Shown piece after piece: positions 17,131 to 25,344 of a stretch of DNA of 64,000 bases. Source of the DNA: Paenibacillus sp. FSL H8-0537 (lineage in GTDB: Bacteria > Bacillota > Bacilli > Paenibacillales > Paenibacillaceae). The translations under genes and the position numbers were made by a program. Each line of letters opens with the position of its first letter. Within the stretch, counting starts at the first letter, position 1. The DNA is taken from assembly GCF_038051995.1 (NCBI RefSeq), contig NZ_CP150290.1, forward strand, positions 4,640,001 through 4,704,000, given 5' to 3'. The notes below the pieces were generated by a model, which searched no databases, had not been told where the DNA came from, and saw only the letters and a list, made by a program, of their open reading frames with translations.

Positions 17131-18630
17131 ATGCCTGATAAAAAAACGGAGCAAAACATACCGCATAGCGAACCCATCAGCACCGACTTACAGGAAAATC
17201 TCGCAAAAATTCACCAGCTTTTCACAGAAACACCCGATATGGTTACCCGCCACCTGACTATTAAGCAATCAGGCAAACAGGCTGTTCTGATCTACATCGA
17301 TGGCTTAAATGACAAAGCGGCAATTAATGATAATGTTCTACGTCCCCTGCAGCAAGAGCTCGGCGAGGATAGCCAGGAAATTGCCGTCACTGTCGGCCAT
17401 GTGGGGCATTTGTCCAGCTGGGAGCAAGCGGAGCTCGCATTTTTCCAGGGGAACAGCCTCTTATTTATTGATGGTGGAGAGCAAGCCTATTCCCTCGATA
17501 CAAAGGGATGGCCGCAGCGCAATATTGAAGATCCTCAGCTCGAATCATCGCTGAAGGGCGCGCATCAGGGCTTTCTGGAGTCAGGCGATTTGAATATTGC
17601 CCTCATTCGCCGTTATCTTCCCAACCGCGGACTCAAAATCAAACGAATTATGGTCGGCGAAAGAGGACAAACGACCGTTTCGATTTTGTACATAGAGGAT
17701 ATCGCAAACGCCAAGTATATGGCGGAGCTGGAGCAGCGAATTCGGAAAATCACTGTCGATGCCATCATAAACACAGGTGAGCTGTGCGAGTTTATCGAAG
17801 ATAATCCTTTTTCACTGTTCCCGCAGCTCATAACGACGGAGCGGCCCGACACGACCGCTTCCCAGCTGCTGCAAGGACGCTGTGCGGTTGTTGTCGACCG
17901 TTCCCCGAACGTTTTGATTGCTCCCGTCACCTTTATGTCCTTCTTTCAAAATATTGACGATTACAGCTCGCGCTGGACGATTGCAACATTTCTTCGCCTG
18001 CTGCGCATGTTCGCTTTTATTACGGCTGCCTTTTTGCCCGCCATCTATATATCAGTCGTATCCTATCACTTTGAAATCATTCCGCTCAAGCTGCTGCTCA
18101 CGCTTGGGGAATCCAGGGGGCAGGTTCCCTTCCCGCCGTTCGTTGAAGCCATTCTAATGGAAATTACGCTAGAGCTGCTTAGGGAAGCTGGGATCCGTCT
18201 GCCTGCGCCGGTCGGCCAAACCGTTGGCATCGTTGGCGGTATCGTCATTGGACAGGCTGTCGTGCAGGCGGGACTAATCAGTAATGTTATGGTTATCGTT
18301 GTCGCCTTTACCGCCATCTCTTCCTTTATTCTGCCTAACTATGACATGGTCGCGGCGGTGCGGCTTATCCGTTTTATTTTAATGATATTGGCCTCCATGT
18401 TTGGATTCGTTGGTCTTGTCATTGGTTTTATGACGATGATTGGGCATATTATAGCCCTTAAATCACTGGGTACCTCCTATGGCAGTCCTATCGCTCCTGT
18501 GAGACTAGCCGATTTGAAGGATACGCTTATCCGCGTCCCTCTCTGGCTCATGGACAAGCGTCCGCTCAGCACAGCGCCTAAACAATCCAAACGTCAACGA
18601 CAAAGCCGGATTCAGGAGGATACCGAATGA
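17131..18630 (+). CDS. Spore germination protein, GerA family (A subunit)
   Basis: A roughly 499-residue subunit of a Ger germinant receptor in the inner spore membrane. The hydrophilic N-terminal domain (about 25-270) carries DGLNDKAAINDNVLRPL and RGLKIKRIMVGERG. Four or more membrane helices follow from about 280, with VEAILMEITLELLREAGIRLP and GQTVGIVGGIVIGQA, classic GerA motifs. An earlier ATG at 17119 touches GGAGG directly, so the ATG at 17131, 12 bases after the Shine-Dalgarno, is preferred. The stop overlaps the next start (ATGA). The germinant cannot be told from sequence. Confidence 0.93.
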   Translation: MPDKKTEQNIPHSEPISTDLQENLAKIHQLFTETPDMVTRHLTIKQSGKQAVLIYIDGLNDKAAINDNVLRPLQQELGEDSQEIAVTVGHVGHLSSWEQAELAFFQGNSLLFIDGGEQAYSLDTKGWPQRNIEDPQLESSLKGAHQGFLESGDLNIALIRRYLPNRGLKIKRIMVGERGQTTVSILYIEDIANAKYMAELEQRIRKITVDAIINTGELCEFIEDNPFSLFPQLITTERPDTTASQLLQGRCAVVVDRSPNVLIAPVTFMSFFQNIDDYSSRWTIATFLRLLRMFAFITAAFLPAIYISVVSYHFEIIPLKLLLTLGESRGQVPFPPFVEAILMEITLELLREAGIRLPAPVGQTVGIVGGIVIGQAVVQAGLISNVMVIVVAFTAISSFILPNYDMVAAVRLIRFILMILASMFGFVGLVIGFMTMIGHIIALKSLGTSYGSPIAPVRLADLKDTLIRVPLWLMDKRPLSTAPKQSKRQRQSRIQEDTE

Positions 18631-19730
18631 AAAGCTACGTGGGGAAGCAAATCACGCTATTCCAGTTCATTGCCATCATTTCTGGCAGCCAGGTCAGCGT
18701 CGCGGTACTAGGCTTGCCCAGACGGCTAGCGGAAGCGGCAGACACAGACGGCTGGATTGCTCTCATCATCGGTTGGGCGCTAAGCCTGATTGCCGGGCTC
18801 TCGATTGTTCGTATCATGAAGTTTCATCCGAATGGAAACTTATTCGACCTGTTATCGGAGAATATTGGGAAATGGGCAGGCAAGCTGGCCGCCCTGCTGT
18901 TTGCACTCTACTTTTTCTACCTGATGTACGATGGGCTTGCGCGCACTATTCTCGTTACCAAGACTTGGCTTCTGCCCACTACACAGACGTTCATACTCAT
19001 GCCGCTTATGCTCATTCCCGCCTATTCCATTGTCAGACATGGCATCCGCAACGTGGCGAGATATGCCGAGCTTGTCATATGGATGTCGCTTTGGATACCC
19101 TTTATCTACTTGTATACGTTAAAGCATGCGCACTGGCTGTATTTGCTGCCTATTCTCAAAAACGGCTGGATGCCTGTGCTGGCGGCGGTGAAATCAACCA
19201 TTTATCCGATGCTGGGCATGGTCGAAATTTTCGTGCTATATCCACATTTGAAATACAAGCAATATGCGGGAAAAGGTATTGTGATCGCCAATTCCATTAC
19301 GGCACTCCTCTACCTGTTCGTCACGATTACTTGCTATGTTTATTTCAGTCCCGAAGAAAACAAGCTGTATAACGATCCAGTCATCAGCGTATTAAAGTCC
19401 ATTGAGTTTAAATTTATCGAACGCATTGAAGTTCCGTTCATTGCCTTCTATCTGCTCATCTTTTCACTCATTTGGGTTCCAACGATTTATCTGGTCTCCT
19501 TTTGCACAGCCTGGCTGTTCAAGCAGGATAGCATTATCGTTCCGCTGCGAGTGCTGATTATATCGCTGGCAATTGGGACGTACTTTTATTTTCCCACCTA
19601 CAATGTCAGCACCTATATGGCCAATTCTTTAAACTCGGTAGGATTTTTTATGGAATACATTTTCCCATTATGCCTGCTTGGTTATTTGTGGTTAAGCAAG
19701 CTTTGGAGAAAAGAAAGGAGCAGTCCATGA
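18627..19730 (+). CDS. Spore germination permease, GerB family (B subunit)
   Basis: A 367-residue membrane protein of the endospore germination permease family (amino acid/polyamine/organocation superfamily), with about ten hydrophobic segments. It starts with ISGSQVSVAVLGLPRRLAEAA, typical of GerB proteins. By analogy with known receptors it probably holds the germinant-binding pocket. It overlaps the A gene by four bases and the C gene by four bases. Confidence 0.93.
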   Translation: MKSYVGKQITLFQFIAIISGSQVSVAVLGLPRRLAEAADTDGWIALIIGWALSLIAGLSIVRIMKFHPNGNLFDLLSENIGKWAGKLAALLFALYFFYLMYDGLARTILVTKTWLLPTTQTFILMPLMLIPAYSIVRHGIRNVARYAELVIWMSLWIPFIYLYTLKHAHWLYLLPILKNGWMPVLAAVKSTIYPMLGMVEIFVLYPHLKYKQYAGKGIVIANSITALLYLFVTITCYVYFSPEENKLYNDPVISVLKSIEFKFIERIEVPFIAFYLLIFSLIWVPTIYLVSFCTAWLFKQDSIIVPLRVLIISLAIGTYFYFPTYNVSTYMANSLNSVGFFMEYIFPLCLLGYLWLSKLWRKERSSP

Positions 19731-20848
19731 GCCCTATCGTCGCACGAATCGGTTTAATGATGATCTTGTCTCTTTTCCTTTCGAGCTGCAGCGATCAGCT
19801 TAATTTGGAAAATGCGAATATCCCGCTTGTGCTTGGAATGGATTTGGATAAAAACGAAAAATTCCATTTTTATTTAACTGCGCCCGTTTTCAGCAACAAC
19901 ATTAAGAAAAAGAGCTATGAATTAACAGGCACAGCAAAAACACTGCGGCAGTCCAAAGCCGCGCAGGATGCTCAAAGCTCAGGGGCAACACAAGGCCGAA
20001 ATTACCAGGTTATTTTAATTGGCAAGCGAATGCTGAATTATGAGGGCTGGTTCAAAATGCTAGAGGTCATTTACCGCGATGCCCGAAATACAGTAACGGA
20101 TCGGGTCATTGTCGTTGATGGATCAGTGCCCGAGATGCTGTATTTGAATCCACCAGACCAGCCGATGCTACCCATTTTGCTTCGCGGCATGGTCGATTCA
20201 ACGAGCTCCCACTCAGAAACCGTTAGCACTACAGCGCATGAGCTTCATCGACAATTTACAGACTTAGGAATTACCCCTTATGTTTCACAGGTGAAAATCA
20301 TTGGCGGAAAAGTGCGGCTTCAGGGAACAGCGCTTATTTCACAGACAGGCTTGTACAAGGGAACCCTTGACGCCCAGGAAACGGTGCTGCTGCGCATTTT
20401 GCAGAAAAATGCAGAGCCAGGCTTCAGCCTATCCTATCAACTGCCACAGGAGCCGGAAATCTCGCCTTTTGCAACTAATATGGTCAGCTTTACTGCGGGC
20501 AAGGTCAAAACTAAAATAAAAACGGGTTTTCAAAACAACCGCTTCAAATATGATTTTAAAGTAAGCCTAGTCGTCGGCCTCTCCGAGCATCTGTTTCCCT
20601 TCGATGTTTATCATGACAGCAAGCAGCTTGAAAAAATGATTGAGGAGCAGTTAACCGCCCAGTTCAACGCGCTCATTGCCAAAATCCAAAAGCTCAAAAT
20701 TGATCCTATTGGGCTAGGCGTTTATGCCAGAGCATATGAATATCAAGCATTCAAAAAAACGGAGAACGAGTGGGGAGAAGTGCTGTCACAGGCCGATATC
20801 CATATTTCCACCAAGGTAAAAATCTCCGCAATGGGGCCGATAAAATAA
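19727..20848 (+). CDS. Ger(x)C family germination lipoprotein (C subunit)
   Basis: A 373-residue lipoprotein that completes the receptor. The lipobox LFLSSC puts the lipidated Cys at about residue 19. The sequence after it (IPLVLGMDLDKN...FYLTAPV) is characteristic of GerC. The long open frame begins at 19670, but AAAGGAG sits before the ATG at 19727, which also gives a proper signal peptide, so that start is chosen. The stop codon is buried in the terminator stem. Confidence 0.92.
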   Translation: MSPIVARIGLMMILSLFLSSCSDQLNLENANIPLVLGMDLDKNEKFHFYLTAPVFSNNIKKKSYELTGTAKTLRQSKAAQDAQSSGATQGRNYQVILIGKRMLNYEGWFKMLEVIYRDARNTVTDRVIVVDGSVPEMLYLNPPDQPMLPILLRGMVDSTSSHSETVSTTAHELHRQFTDLGITPYVSQVKIIGGKVRLQGTALISQTGLYKGTLDAQETVLLRILQKNAEPGFSLSYQLPQEPEISPFATNMVSFTAGKVKTKIKTGFQNNRFKYDFKVSLVVGLSEHLFPFDVYHDSKQLEKMIEEQLTAQFNALIAKIQKLKIDPIGLGVYARAYEYQAFKKTENEWGEVLSQADIHISTKVKISAMGPIK

Positions 20849-20891
20849 GCCAAGCAGACTGTCCTTGATGACGGCCTGCTTGGCTTATTTT
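20842..20891. terminator. Terminator of the ger operon, overlapping the stop codon
   Basis: A 16-bp stem (20842-20857 with 20876-20891) is flanked by A4 and T4, so it can also serve the convergent hydrolase gene. The gerC TAA lies inside the first arm. Confidence 0.9.
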
Positions 20892-20928
20892 CAAACGTAC
20901 AGCAACATGGCTTCATTAAATGGTTCGT

Positions 20929-21630
20929 TTACGCCTGCTTTATAATGTCGAGCTTGTCGCCCGGCGCCATCACTTTGCCATTAAGGCCTCGTGCTTCCAG
21001 AGCCTGCACGAAGCTTTCGGCATCCTGCCTGATGGGCTCAAACGTATTATAATGAATCGGTATTACGAGCTTAGCCCGGTACCATTCCGCAGCCTGCAGC
21101 GCTTCCTCCGGCCCCATTGTAAACTGGTCGCCAATAGGGATAAAGGCAACATCGATAACCTCTTGATCGCCGATCAGCTTCATATCGCTGAATAAGGCGG
21201 TGTCGCCGGCATGGAGGATCGTCAGCCCTTCGGAGCGAATAACAAAGCCCGAAGCAAGCCCTCCGTATGTAATCGTCTGCTTTTCTTCGTCAATAATGCC
21301 CGACGTATGGATAGCCGGCACCATTTTCGCCTGCGCAAAGCCTAAATCGACGGTGCCTCCGATATTCATCGGTATGGTCTGAACACCTTTCCAGGACATA
21401 TATGCCGCAAGCTCAAAATTAGCTACAACAGGCGCATCGTTAGCTTCAGCTACTGGCGCCGCATCCAAAATATGATCTTGATGAGCATGTGTCAGAAGGA
21501 CAGCATTCACTTTAATATCCTCGGATTTCGTAACCGCCTGCCCATTTCCGCTGATAAACGGATCAATAATCAGTGACTTGTCCCCTGTTATGAGCTGTAC
21601 AGCAGAATGACCATGATAAATAATTTGCAT
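20929..21630 (-). CDS. Metal-dependent hydrolase, UPF0173/metallo-beta-lactamase fold
   Basis: A 233-residue cytoplasmic protein of the UPF0173 family (B. subtilis YtkL-like). The zinc motif THAHQDH is at about residues 50-56, with further ligands in IHTSG and HAGDTALFSD and a late HYNTF. It starts directly with MQIIYHGHSAVQL, the usual N-terminus of the family. Substrate unknown. It stands alone, convergent to the ger operon. Confidence 0.88.
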   Translation of the reverse strand: MQIIYHGHSAVQLITGDKSLIIDPFISGNGQAVTKSEDIKVNAVLLTHAHQDHILDAAPVAEANDAPVVANFELAAYMSWKGVQTIPMNIGGTVDLGFAQAKMVPAIHTSGIIDEEKQTITYGGLASGFVIRSEGLTILHAGDTALFSDMKLIGDQEVIDVAFIPIGDQFTMGPEEALQAAEWYRAKLVIPIHYNTFEPIRQDAESFVQALEARGLNGKVMAPGDKLDIIKQA

Positions 21631-21745
21631 CGCTTCCTACACTCCTTTAACGATAAATTAGCTTGAAGTCCTTATTTCCATATTACGCTCCGGCCTGAAC
21701 AGTTGCAACCTAACGCGAGGAGCATCGCCTTGAATATACGAAGGC

Positions 21746-21848
21746 CAAGGTGAAACGGCTGCCCTCCGTCCTTTGGCGGCGCGGCACGTTTCAGTCCGAG
21801 AAATATAGAGGAAGGATGAAAAAATCATATCCTTTCCTATATTTCAAG
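21746..21848 (+). repeat. Dispersed two-hairpin repeat, copy 2
   Basis: A full-length copy beginning CAAGGTGAAACGGCTG and ending CCTATATTTCAAG. It abuts the terminator of the small gene at 21900-22034, with three bases between. Confidence 0.9.
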
Positions 21849-21851
21849 CAA

Positions 21852-21888
21852 AAGGCGGCCAAACGATAAAAATCGCTTGGCCGCCCTT
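21852..21888 (-). terminator. Terminator of the 44-residue peptide gene
   Basis: GGCGGCCAA pairs with TTGGCCGCC around an AT-rich loop, followed on the minus strand by TTTTG. The dispersed repeat starts directly beyond it. Confidence 0.75.
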
Positions 21889-21899
21889 AAGCCGCTAAC

Positions 21900-22034
21900 C
21901 TATCTCAATCCTTCAAGAATCCGATCCTGAATGACCGAGTCATCCTCAACAATTGTCGCTCCGGCTTTCATAATATAAATAACGCCTCCAAAAAAACATG
22001 CTGTAAGAATTAAAAAGCAATATAATGCCAACAT
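21900..22034 (-). CDS. Small single-pass membrane peptide (44 residues), unknown function
   Basis: An ATG frame of 44 codons follows AAGGGGGTG with proper spacing. Residues 3-22 (LYCFLILTACFFGGVIYIM region) are hydrophobic and would span the membrane once. An acidic tail IVEDDSVIQDRILEGLR follows and probably lies in the cytoplasm. The gene has its own terminator. I do not recognise the family. The ribosome binding site, hydrophobic pattern and terminator together support a real gene. Confidence 0.6.
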   Translation of the reverse strand: MLALYCFLILTACFFGGVIYIMKAGATIVEDDSVIQDRILEGLR

Positions 22035-22184
22035 CGCTTACACCCCCTTGAACTATTTTCCTCTATCCTTATTATAGGAGAGTATGGGGTGTAGTGGCGC
22101 AGGAAATTTTAACAGGATCGTGAACATCTGCAGCTGCCCTTGCATGCATTTGTACAAACCAAAATCAGCTTTGAATTTTATCCA
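22035..22184. other. Intergenic region upstream of iron locus 2
   Basis: It holds the first of two TTGTACAA palindromes (22150-22157; the second is 22185-22192 and overlaps the -35), 35 bases apart. These could be regulator binding half-sites. No gene is seen. Confidence 0.4.
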
Positions 22185-22234
22185 TTGTACAACTGGCAGC
22201 AATCCATTATGCTAGTCGACGATAATGATTATCA
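22185..22234 (+). promoter_or_regulatory. Promoter and Fur box of iron locus 2
   Basis: TTGTAC (22185-22190) and TATGCT (22208-22213) have a 17-base spacer. CGATAAT-G-ATTATCA (22220-22234) matches the 7-1-7 Fur box at 14 of 15 positions and covers the transcription start. Confidence 0.8.
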
Positions 22235-22267
22235 ATATCTTTGAGATAACGCAGGAGGAGAAACACA

Positions 22268-23281
22268 ATGAAACAAGCGGGACGAATTATTTCTTTACTT
22301 ACTACTGTCACATTAATGGGGGCATTATTGTTGGCATGCGGAAGCAACACGGAGCAGCCTTCAGCTGAACAAGTATTCACCTCTCCTACTACAGAAGTGA
22401 GCAGTTCACCAGCTGCAGAAAGCCCAGCGGCTTCGGCGGAAGCTGAAACGGGGACTCGAATTTTCAAGGACTGGACAGGCCACGATGTTGAAGTGCCGGT
22501 TACGCCTCAGCGCGTTATTTACCATGGCGAAACGACAGGCGATTTGCTTGCTCTAGGCGTTACACCTATCGGAGTTATGAAAAACACAGAAGGCTCCGTC
22601 TATGAGGAGCAAGTTAAAGATGCGGAAGATGTAGGCTTTCCCATCAGCGTCGAAAAGTCATTGTCGCTTTCTCCTGATCTGATCATTTTCGGCAATTCAG
22701 ATGATGCCCAGTATGAGGCGCTTGCCAAAGTCGCACCTACCGTTACCTTCGATACGTTTGCACCGCTTGAGGACCGCATGCGCATTTTGGGTGACCTGCT
22801 GAATAAGAAGCAAGAAGCCGAGGACTGGATTGCCCAATATACAGCGAAAACCAAAGAAATGTGGGCTATGCTGCACGAGAATGGCCTGAAGGAAGGCGAA
22901 ACGGCTTCCATCTTCACGATGTATCCGGGCAACCGTCTGTTCATTATGGCTAATGCTGGACTTTCGCAGGCTGTTTACAACGAGGATGGCTTCAAGCCGA
23001 CTCCACTCATTCAGGAAATTATTGACGCTCGCGAAGGCTTCCGGGAAATCTCCGCAGAAATTTTGCCTGAAGCTGCAGGCGATCGGATTTTTATTTTAAA
23101 TCCCGTACCTGATGATGCCAAGAAAGACACAGAAGAGCTGCTAAAAAACACGATTTGGAAAAACCTGCCAGCCGTGAAAGCAGGAAAAGTATATTACTTT
23201 GACATCCAGAAAGCTTCCAGCGATGCAACTTCCCGCGATTGGCTGATTGACGCGCTGCCAGCAGAAATTTTGAAAAAATAA
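22268..23281 (+). CDS. Iron-siderophore ABC transporter substrate-binding lipoprotein (locus 2)
   Basis: A 337-residue FecB-type receptor. The signal peptide ends in ALLLAC (Cys near 24), then a Ser/Ala/Glu-rich linker and the binding fold from about residue 60 (DWTGHDVEVPVTPQRVIY). It has SLSPDLIIFGN and IAxVAPTV-type blocks plus NTIWKNLPAVKAGKVYYFD near the end. It is preceded by GGAGGAG and a Fur box. No permease follows; instead the next gene is an AraC regulator whose sensor domain repeats this protein's pattern (DW.GH.V..P..PQR..Y.GET.GDL..LG). It must use permeases encoded elsewhere or at locus 1. Confidence 0.9.
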   Translation: MKQAGRIISLLTTVTLMGALLLACGSNTEQPSAEQVFTSPTTEVSSSPAAESPAASAEAETGTRIFKDWTGHDVEVPVTPQRVIYHGETTGDLLALGVTPIGVMKNTEGSVYEEQVKDAEDVGFPISVEKSLSLSPDLIIFGNSDDAQYEALAKVAPTVTFDTFAPLEDRMRILGDLLNKKQEAEDWIAQYTAKTKEMWAMLHENGLKEGETASIFTMYPGNRLFIMANAGLSQAVYNEDGFKPTPLIQEIIDAREGFREISAEILPEAAGDRIFILNPVPDDAKKDTEELLKNTIWKNLPAVKAGKVYYFDIQKASSDATSRDWLIDALPAEILKK

Positions 23282-23326
23282 CGCTTTCTGCGCAAGCCTC
23301 GCTACGAATGGCAAATAACAAACGAT

Positions 23327-23379
23327 ACAGGTCGAGTTAAAGGGCATCATTGAGCCCTGACTCGGCCTGTTTTCTTTTT
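23327..23379 (+). terminator. Terminator after the locus 2 receptor
   Basis: An imperfect stem (ACAGG-CGAGT...GGGC with GCCC...ACTCG-CCTGT) is followed by TTTTCTTTTT. It may reduce read-through into the regulator gene. Confidence 0.8.
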
Positions 23380-23498
23380 CAGCCAAAAAGTTCAATCCTT
23401 CTTTCCGTCCATTCGCTTCCCCCCTTATCTGTGGCATAATGAAAGGATACAAAGCAATCGTATTGCTAAAGAACTTAAATGTAAGGAGCATCGCTCGC

Positions 23499-25112
23499 AT
23501 GAATGCCCATGAAACCCCGTCCGTTCCGCTTCACCACCTCTTGCTTAAGCTTGTGAGCATGAAGCGGCTAACGAAGTCCGCGGACGTTACTTTTGCCGAG
23601 CAAACCGTCGAGAGCCATACGCTGCTCATTATTGTCGACAGTGAAGGCACGCTTTATTTGAATAATCGCTTTATCCGGTTTGAAGCGTTCAGTGCATTCC
23701 AATTAGCTCCCGGAGATTGCTACCAATTTGATGGCCAGACGAATGAGACGATGGACTACTACTGCCTCGTCTATTCAGTTGTTCGTGTAGACTATGTGCA
23801 GCCATCGTTTTATCAGCAATCGCTGTTTCCTGGCAAGGACGAGCTGCGTCTTTACCCGCTAGCTCCATATATCAAGCTGCTGGAATCGATACTGGTAGCT
23901 GGCAAGTCACTCCAAGGCATCGAGGCATATAAACAAAATCTCGCTTTCCAGAAGCTAATGGGCATGCTGCTAGAACAGCATCTTCCGGCAAGCCAAGGTG
24001 ACCGCCAGCTATATTCAGTTGAGGATACCATGCACTATATTCAGCTTCATTATAAATCCCCGCTTACGGTCAAGGAGCTCGCGGCGCTGACGAACATGGC
24101 CCAGTGGCAATACAGCTCCTTGTTTAAAGCGCTAACGGGGAAAAAACCGCTCGATTATTTGGTATCCCTGCGCATTGACCATGCCAAGGAATGGCTCGCA
24201 AACTCCCATGCCTCGCTGCGTGAAATTGCCGAATGGTGCGGCTTCGCCGACGAATATTATTTCAGCCGCCGCTTCCGGCAAATGACCGGCGGTTCGCCAA
24301 GGCAATATGCCCTGTCCATGCGGCAGCGCGTTCAGATCAAAGACTGGCTGGGACATCAAGTCATCATCCCAGCAGAGCCGCAGCGCATTTTGTATTATGG
24401 CGAGACGCTGGGCGACTTGCATGTACTTGGCTTTCAATCTATCGGGGGGGAGGATTTTTCCGACTTCCCCATGTTCAATAAAGAGCAGGCGACGGAGCTT
24501 GCGCCTGATTTGATTATTTTGGCAAGCGGCGACGAGCAGATTTATGAGCAGGCGGCGGACATTGCCCCGACGCTTGCCTTTAACTCTTGGGGAACGCTGG
24601 AGGAGCGTTTGCTTATGCTTGGAGACTGGCTTGGCAAAAAACAGGAGGCGCTGCGCTGGTTAGCTAGGCACAAGCGGCGGACGGAACAGATGTGGCAGCA
24701 GCTAAGCAGCCATTTAAGGGCAGGCGAGACAGCCTCCGTATTTATTTTTGAACGGGGAAATCGGCTGTTTATTATGGCTGGCAGCGGGCTGGCATCCACC
24801 CTCTACCATCCGCTTGGCTTTGCCCCAGTCAGTGAAGTGAAAATGCTCATTGCCGCTCAGCGTGCTTACAAAGAAATAACAGTAGCCTCGTTGCCCCAAT
24901 ATGCCGGAGATCGCCTGTTTATGATTGTTCCCGAAACAGACGATTCGCGGCATGCGATGGAGTCGCTCATAAGCAGTCCGCTCTGGAAGCAGCTTGCGGC
25001 CGTCCAAAGGGGGCAGGCTTACTTAGTTGATAATATATGGAACTACGGCGATGCGGAAACAGGAAACAAGCTGCTTGGCATGCTGCCCAAGCTATTACAA
25101 AAACCGTCCTGA
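23499..25112 (+). CDS. AraC-family regulator fused to a siderophore-binding domain (Btr-like, locus 2)
   Basis: A 537-residue regulator. The N-terminal arm (about 1-160) is followed by the AraC HTH pair (about 175-275; LTVKELAALTNMAQWQYSSLFK, split at about 20, and LREIAEWCGFADEYYFSRRFRQ). A binding-protein domain begins at DWLGHQVIIPAEPQRILYYGET (near 285). That domain shares its segment order and many residues with the lipoprotein encoded upstream, so the two probably recognise one ligand inside and outside the cell. AAGGAG lies ten bases before the ATG at 23499; an upstream in-frame ATG at 23439 lacks such a site. Confidence 0.9.
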   Translation: MNAHETPSVPLHHLLLKLVSMKRLTKSADVTFAEQTVESHTLLIIVDSEGTLYLNNRFIRFEAFSAFQLAPGDCYQFDGQTNETMDYYCLVYSVVRVDYVQPSFYQQSLFPGKDELRLYPLAPYIKLLESILVAGKSLQGIEAYKQNLAFQKLMGMLLEQHLPASQGDRQLYSVEDTMHYIQLHYKSPLTVKELAALTNMAQWQYSSLFKALTGKKPLDYLVSLRIDHAKEWLANSHASLREIAEWCGFADEYYFSRRFRQMTGGSPRQYALSMRQRVQIKDWLGHQVIIPAEPQRILYYGETLGDLHVLGFQSIGGEDFSDFPMFNKEQATELAPDLIILASGDEQIYEQAADIAPTLAFNSWGTLEERLLMLGDWLGKKQEALRWLARHKRRTEQMWQQLSSHLRAGETASVFIFERGNRLFIMAGSGLASTLYHPLGFAPVSEVKMLIAAQRAYKEITVASLPQYAGDRLFMIVPETDDSRHAMESLISSPLWKQLAAVQRGQAYLVDNIWNYGDAETGNKLLGMLPKLLQKPS

Positions 25113-25134
25113 AGCCGGAGCTTCAGGACGGTTT
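25101..25134 (+). terminator. Terminator of iron locus 2, overlapping the regulator stop
   Basis: A 15-bp perfect stem (25101-25115 with 25120-25134) has a four-base loop CGGA and ends in TTT. The last codons of the regulator form the first arm. Confidence 0.88.
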
Positions 25135-25136
25135 AT

Positions 25137-25237
25137 TGAAAATATAGGAAAGTAGATCCATGCGCTATCCGTTCTCTCTATTTCTCGGACTGAAACGCGC
25201 TGCGCCGCCAAAGGACGGCGACAGCCGTTTCACCTTG
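25137..25237 (-). repeat. Dispersed two-hairpin repeat, copy 3a
   Basis: A full-length copy in minus orientation, starting two bases after the terminator stem of iron locus 2. The AT-rich hairpin 2 end faces the terminator. Confidence 0.9.
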
Positions 25238-25335
25238 AAATATAGGAAAGGATAGGATTTTTCCATCCGTTCTCTCTATTTCTCGGACTGAAACGCGCTG
25301 TGCCGCCAAAGAATGGCGACAGCCGTTTCACCTTG
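25236..25335 (-). repeat. Dispersed two-hairpin repeat, copy 3b
   Basis: A second copy head-to-tail with 3a in the same orientation; the two share the bases at the junction CACCTTGAAATATAGG. The tandem fills the gap to the convergent hydrolase gene. Confidence 0.9.
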
Positions 25336-25344
25336 GTTAGCCTT

